From the NCBI RefSeq assembly GCF_026210795.1, contig NC_089452.1, positions 868,001-932,000 on the forward strand: a stretch of 64,000 bases of DNA. The letters are read 5' to 3'. The DNA is from Rhizophagus irregularis (Eukaryota > Glomeromycota > Glomeromycetes > Glomerales > Glomeraceae). The notes under the pieces are model-generated. The model did not search any database. It was not told the origin of the DNA and was given only the letters and a program-made list of their open reading frames with translations. Position 1 is the stretch's first letter. Every line of letters begins with the position of its first letter. The position numbers and the translations under genes were made by a program. Positions 58,871 to 64,000 of the stretch are shown here, one piece after another.

Positions 58871-61800
58871 TTTGTTAATAAAATTTGTAACATATTGCAT
58901 TTTACTATAAATTATTTTGGTCTTAATGTGCATTTTACTTACTGTGTTTTGCCTGTAAATGTATAAATGATTCATTCATATTTGGGATTTCTTATCCGAG
59001 ACAAAACATACGATATCAATGTACCAGATACTTAATTCCGAAATCCTGAAATATTTCTGAACTGGTCAAATGGCATAACATCATGCGGATAAACTTGCCC
59101 TTTATTATATTGCTGCAGTTTTATAATCCAGATTAAATTTATTTTGGTTGCGGCCAACATTAAGATATTGCATTCCATTCTAATTCTGGCCAACTTAGGT
59201 ATAGGTTTTTTAATATCTAATTAGTTAAAGTTTTATCTCTCGGCCCCTATGTATTTCTTTTTTTTTTATTTTGTAATCTATATATTATATGTTTTCACTA
59301 ATTAATAAAGAAATATGTTACTAATTGAAAAATAAAATAAAATAAAATAAATAAATAGAAAAAATAAAATTTTCTAGACCTGACCCATCTTAAGCTTTTT
59401 AAATGTAACCAATTATTTACAAGTTTGTTTTAAAACAGGAAAATTGTTAGTTAGTAATAGTATTTTAATAATTTTCGTCGATTATTAATAGTAGTTGCTG
59501 ATATTATGGTAAGTAAAAATTCTTAGTCAATAAAAAAACAATGTTTATTATTTTCCATATTTTAGTACAAACTGAGATATGTTCAGGAAAGTATGCCTAA
59601 TCTGTTATTAGTATTTATTCATTTATCAGAAAATGGTAATGAAGGACCTGTTGAATTTTCTTAGAAAAAAAAAAAGAGTTCGAATTTAGAAACTTATTAC
59701 AAGATTACCATTTAAATAAAATATTAAAGAAAAAAATTAAGATTAAACATAAAGTTCACTTAAAATAACATTAAAATTAAATGACAAAATTATGAAAATG
59801 TGGTACTTTATACATTTAATTATTTTTTTTCCATGATCGTAAAATTTTTTGTCGTGAGAAAGTTTTCAGTTGGTTTTATTACAATAAGTTAGGGATAATC
59901 CAAATTGATAAGGGATTCAAAATAGTAGCGTATAAGTAACAACTATATAACTGAATTCATCAGTTTTCCTCATAAGTTTATGAAGATTTACATAATTGTT
60001 ATTTTGACCTGAGGGGAGTTTATTAAGTAAACCATTTTTACTTCATTTTCTTTTTATTTATACGGATATAATTATGAGAAAAATATCTCCAAAAATATAT
60101 CACTATTCATATAAATATAATGTATTGTTTAAGGATAATTAGTTATTTCTTTATATCTTGTTGAGAGGCAGAATTTTTCTTTGACTGCAATAACAAATTG
60201 CTTGTTAGATTTATATAAAAGAACACAAAAAATTGAAATATCTACTCTTTTTTTTTGGAAGCTAAATAAAATTAATAAAATTGTTCGAGCATTTATTTCA
60301 ATGGATCATAACTTAATTAACTTATGTCTAATCTTAACATTATCTATGAACTTCTTCAGGCCGGAATTACGATAATTCCAGCAAGCATCTAAAAACCGAG
60401 CTGGAGCCATCTACAAAAGGAAAGATCCACACGATTCTTTTGATTAGCAAAAGTTTATTTGATATACTGTATCTATTTGAACGAAAGGAATTATTTTTAA
60501 TAACTTAATTCTAACTATGTTTTTTAACTTATTTAGTGGTTCATACGTTCTTGTTAATATTTGCAAGACCTAAAAATGTTAGTTGTTAGTATTTTAATAC
60601 GAGGTCATTTTTAAAGAGATTTTTACTTTTCGTTTTCGCAACAATCTAACAAAAACATTTTAATTTATTATATAATTTATTAACTTCCTTAATAAACTTT
60701 ATTTTATTTTGTACCTGATTTTGTTCATTGCTGGTCTAGATAATAAAAAGTCTGAAATATCCTTATAAAAAATTTTTATACGAATACTTCCATTATTTCT
60801 CCGTGGCTTTCGTAAAAATTCCGTGAAAATACATTCACGTTAGAGAGATGAAAATTCCAATGATTTAAGGCTATAAATTCCATGAAAATGATACATTCAT
60901 GGAAAAAACATGAAATGCAAACACGGATCAACATTTTTTACAGGGTATAAAAAACTTATTAATAGTTTGTAAAATATTTTTACTATGAGAAAGTCTTTAT
61001 GAAAATATCCTAATTCATGTAAACTTTGTAAGTTCATTATTGAATTATGTAATAATTTAATTTTAAAATCTTGCTAAAATTATTTGAAAGATTAATATTA
61101 TTTCTTAAAATTTCCTTTCTCGGCAAATTTTATAATCATTATACATTCTTTATTTTTAGCTATATTTTAATAAATTTAAAATATAATTATATTATTAAAA
61201 GATTCTTAATAAATAGAAATAATTGATGATGTAATATAAAGACGTACTTTATTCAAATGTTTGTTTGTCATATTCTGTGATCCATTTAATCTTTTATTAA
61301 CCAGAAGTAGCAAAAGCTAGAATTTTTTTCGGGCCATATTTTTTTCCGATGCGTTATACTAATAAAAGCTAATAAATAGATAATCGCAGATCATAGTAAA
61401 ATAAATATTATATGGATGGAGCATTTTCATGATTTGAAAATTATTTTAAAATATTCGTGAATAATATTGAAGGATGAAAGTTATTGTGGTAAATTCATTC
61501 ATTACTTTAAGCAAGTTGAAATTTGTGTTAAATTTAATTAATTAAATTAATATTCTTCAAATGAATCTTAAATACTATTTTATTTATATTACAATTTACA
61601 AACCTGTATACAAGAAAATCAGATCATAAAAGCACAGATGTTTATATAACTTAAATATTCCTAACGTCATAACCTCAATTTAATTGATGTTCTAAATAGC
61701 ATTTATGAACTCTATGTACTTTGCTTTGAGTAATAGAATAAACATTAAACAATCATGGATTCATGATAATAATTAGATAAAGTTAACAATGAAAAAATAA

Positions 61801-62269
61801 AGCAGGGGTGAGAAAAGCTCATTCAGTTCTGTTTATCAAAAAATACAGGCATTATAGAAAAATTTGATCAGGTTAGTTTTTGATTATGATCAGACTTTTG
61901 AACAGCATGGCGCCTCATAATTTGCAATTTCGGAGTGGCACATGATGATCACATGACAATATCAAATGATTTTCACGGCGCAGCCGTGAGACTTTTATAC
62001 CAGTATTGATAGACTTTTACCCATCTTTTTATATGAACACCACCGTGAGAATATTAAGAAAAAAAATCACAAACTTTAACTAGAAACCGTGGGATAAATA
62101 ATATTATATTATAATGCATTTAATGATTTAAAATAATGCAATAATTATGAAGAATCCTGAAAGTTCTACTATTAGCTGTATGCATTTTTTTTAGGTTCGG
62201 AATTATAATTTCGGTTAGTATTCACCAGATATTATGAACGCGAATTACCCTAGTTGAAAATAAGAGAAA
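58871..62269. other. Gene-free region with a retroposon tail
   Basis: No supported gene in 3.4 kb. ATTAATAAAGAAATATG followed by AAAATAAAATAAAAT repeats at 59300-59372 looks like a plus-strand retroposon 3' end. GATCAACATTTTTTACAGGG near 60955 is the inverted counterpart of the end at 30446. A 64-codon frame at 60181-60375 has no motif. Confidence 0.4.
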
Positions 62270-62560
62270 AGTATTTTTTTTTCGTTTCATTATTAGTAAG
62301 TTAGAATAAAGGTATTTCTTTTCTTTTTTTTTTTTTTATTAAAAAATTAGGAAAAAGTTATTTTTTTTGTTTCTTTATTAAAAAAACATTTTTTCTTTCA
62401 TTTCTTTATTAAAAGAGGTATATTTTTTCGTTTCTTTATTAGAAAATAAGAAAAAAAGTATTTTTTGTTTCTTAGAAAAGAATTATTTTTTTTCTTTAGA
62501 AGCTAGAAAAAAAATCACTTTTTTTTTTGTTTTTTCATTAAAAAAAATTTATTATTCAAT
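62270..62560. repeat. Degenerate T-rich tandem repeat
   Basis: Roughly eight imperfect copies of a 30-40-bp unit with TTTTTTTCGTTTCTTTATTA and AGAAAAA. Low complexity, no gene. Confidence 0.6.
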
Positions 62561-62778
62561 TTTGGTTTATCTATCAATTGATCGTTTATTTTACTTTTTA
62601 TTTTATTTATTTATTTTTTATTAGACAAGGATACAGAAATAATACAATTTCAAAAGAAAATATCAAAACCATATTGTACGAAGTACATTAAAGACTAATT
62701 AAATTAATAGTAAATTAGTGGCTAATATATCTCCGATGTAGCGCTCCCATCCGACTAAGTTTTAATTCAACTTCGACG

Positions 62779-63116
62779 CAGTGTTGGCCAGTGACCCAAA
62801 TGACCTCAAATGACTCAAATGACTGGTCACGTGTCATTTGGGTCATTTCAACATTAAATGACGAATGACCTAGTCATTTAAAAATTACATCATAATTCTG
62901 GCCAGAACTATTCATACAATTTCACTATTTCATGGATAAAATTTCACATGATATTAGAAGTTCATAATTCTGGCCGGCATCATTAACTTGGCCTGAATTA
63001 TAAAGCATTAATTTTAAATGACTCAAATGACGAATGACCTAAATGACTAGGTCATTCGAAGGTCATTTGGAGGTCATCTCAAAATGGGCAAATGACCTAG
63101 TCATTTGCCATCACTG
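62779..63116. mobile_element. 338-bp hAT-type MITE
   Basis: Perfect 8-bp target duplication CTTCGACG (62771-62778 and 63117-63124). Ends CAGTGTTGGC and, inverted, CAGTGATGGC. Subterminal AAATGAC/GTCATTT motifs are repeated over a dozen times in both orientations, as expected for hAT transposase binding sites. No coding frame. The clean duplication suggests a fairly recent insertion. Confidence 0.85.
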
Positions 63117-63124
63117 CTTCGACG

Positions 63125-64000
63125 TGCCAACCTTATTCATCACCTCCTCGTGCACCACCTTAATAAGCACTTCCTAAGTAGCCGTATTTGTCTTTCATCA
63201 ATGTGTTACCCGTAAATACTGTCATAGGTGAAATTATGTAAATGACCTTAAAATTATCTTTGCAAAGAAAATAAAACAAAGAATTAATACTAAATATATA
63301 ATGATTTCTAAAAAGTTAATCTAACACTTTTTATAAATAGTTGTTCTCTATAATAATTTTTTTTTGAAGGTCATAATTGAAAGAATAAAGATCCTGTTTA
63401 AATATAACTTCTAAACAAATATCATAAAAAAAAATCCTTTATTTATTATATAAAATACCTTTAAATAATTTCATTTTGACTTTTAAAGTTTTCAGATATT
63501 TTGAAGAATTAAACTTTATCTTTATCTTTATTATATTCTATATTCAAAGCATTGTATATCTCTATTCTTACACACTTCCAGTAATGGCGTACTAATTTTC
63601 ATATTTAAATATTTGTATTCTCTTTATTTCCAAAATGTGATGGTGGTAAATGTTCTATCATAAAAATCAACTTGATTATCAAAAATTGTAGCTGTTAATC
63701 TGACACGGGTTGAAAACATGTGTTAAAATGTATTGTCCAAGTTAATCATAGTGTTGGCGAAATTGGTAGTGCTGACCGGCATTAAAAATCACGTGCCTCC
63801 GACGTTGCAACTTTTTAAATAGTAGTTAGTATTATTGATTTATTGTTGGATTATCTAATTGGATTTATCCTGACGGATAATGCATCCAGAAATTATCCGT
63901 TATCTCTGATTTAAGGCGGATTATCCCGATTACCGGTGTAATGCCGTGACTTACAGCTGTTTTCATAAGACCTGGGACAAACTAAATTTTTGAACCCGAT
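63125..64000. other. Window end, no gene seen
   Basis: AT-rich. A TAGTGTTGGCGAAATTGG sequence at 63749 resembles hAT-type left ends, and the following ~250 bp have GGATTATC/GATAATCC-type repeats, so another element may begin here and continue past the window. Confidence 0.35.

Noticed and set aside
1-64000. tRNA and rRNA genes
   Set aside because: No B-box-like GGTTCGAATCC with a matching A-box and cloverleaf was found on either strand by eye, and no conserved rRNA core sequence.

Overview
The window is very AT-rich eukaryotic DNA, almost certainly from an arbuscular mycorrhizal fungus close to Rhizophagus. The evidence is the gene set: TKL-like kinases with an HCDLHDGN catalytic loop, Sel1-repeat proteins, an F-box/LRR-type protein, a Crinkler-like nuclease-kinase, treble-clef/endonuclease relics, degraded LINEs and many small terminal-inverted-repeat elements. 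Introns are short with GT-AG ends. No rRNA, tRNA or CRISPR array was found.

Layout. 1-4860: three tandem ~1.6 kb units, each with a copy of a beta-sandwich membrane-protein gene; copies 1 and 2 are broken and copy 3 is open. 5720-7135: F-box protein (minus). 7741-7844 and 10653-11230: non-autonomous DNA elements. 8708-9232: unknown ORF. 12356-12664: small secreted 8-cysteine protein with a TATA box. 14948-15842: broken zinc-ribbon/endonuclease gene. 16151-17680: Crinkler-like nuclease-kinase with one frameshift. 18425-19514: relic of the microexon kinase family. 23530-24423: intact Sel1 protein. 24717-29955: gene and retroelement relics and a 909 bp TA-flanked element. 30755-38384: microexon kinase B. 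39880-41640: a minus-strand series of short exon-like segments. 41991-44040: repeats. 44040-44507: possible membrane protein. 46020-47116: hAT-type MITE and Sel1 relic. 49504-53976: microexon kinase C. 55310-58870: LINE relic and tandem repeats. The remainder is mostly gene-free, with a hAT-type MITE at 62779-63116.

The outstanding feature is the pair of kinase genes B and C, with a third relic locus. Between a short first exon and the kinase exons lie long arrays in which a branch-site-like CTAAC and a 3' splice site (AG), exactly three variable bases, and a 5' splice site (GTAAG) recur every ~70-140 bp. Read as exons, gene B has 52 internal microexons (46 of them 3 nt) and gene C has 28 (24 of 3 nt). 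Both models end with a 1-nt exon, total a multiple of three, have no stop, and enter the kinase domain in frame. A 51-nt exon in C is open only in the phase set by exon 1, and two B/C differences near the end are synonymous only in that phase. I know of no described fungal gene like this; RNA data are needed to prove it.
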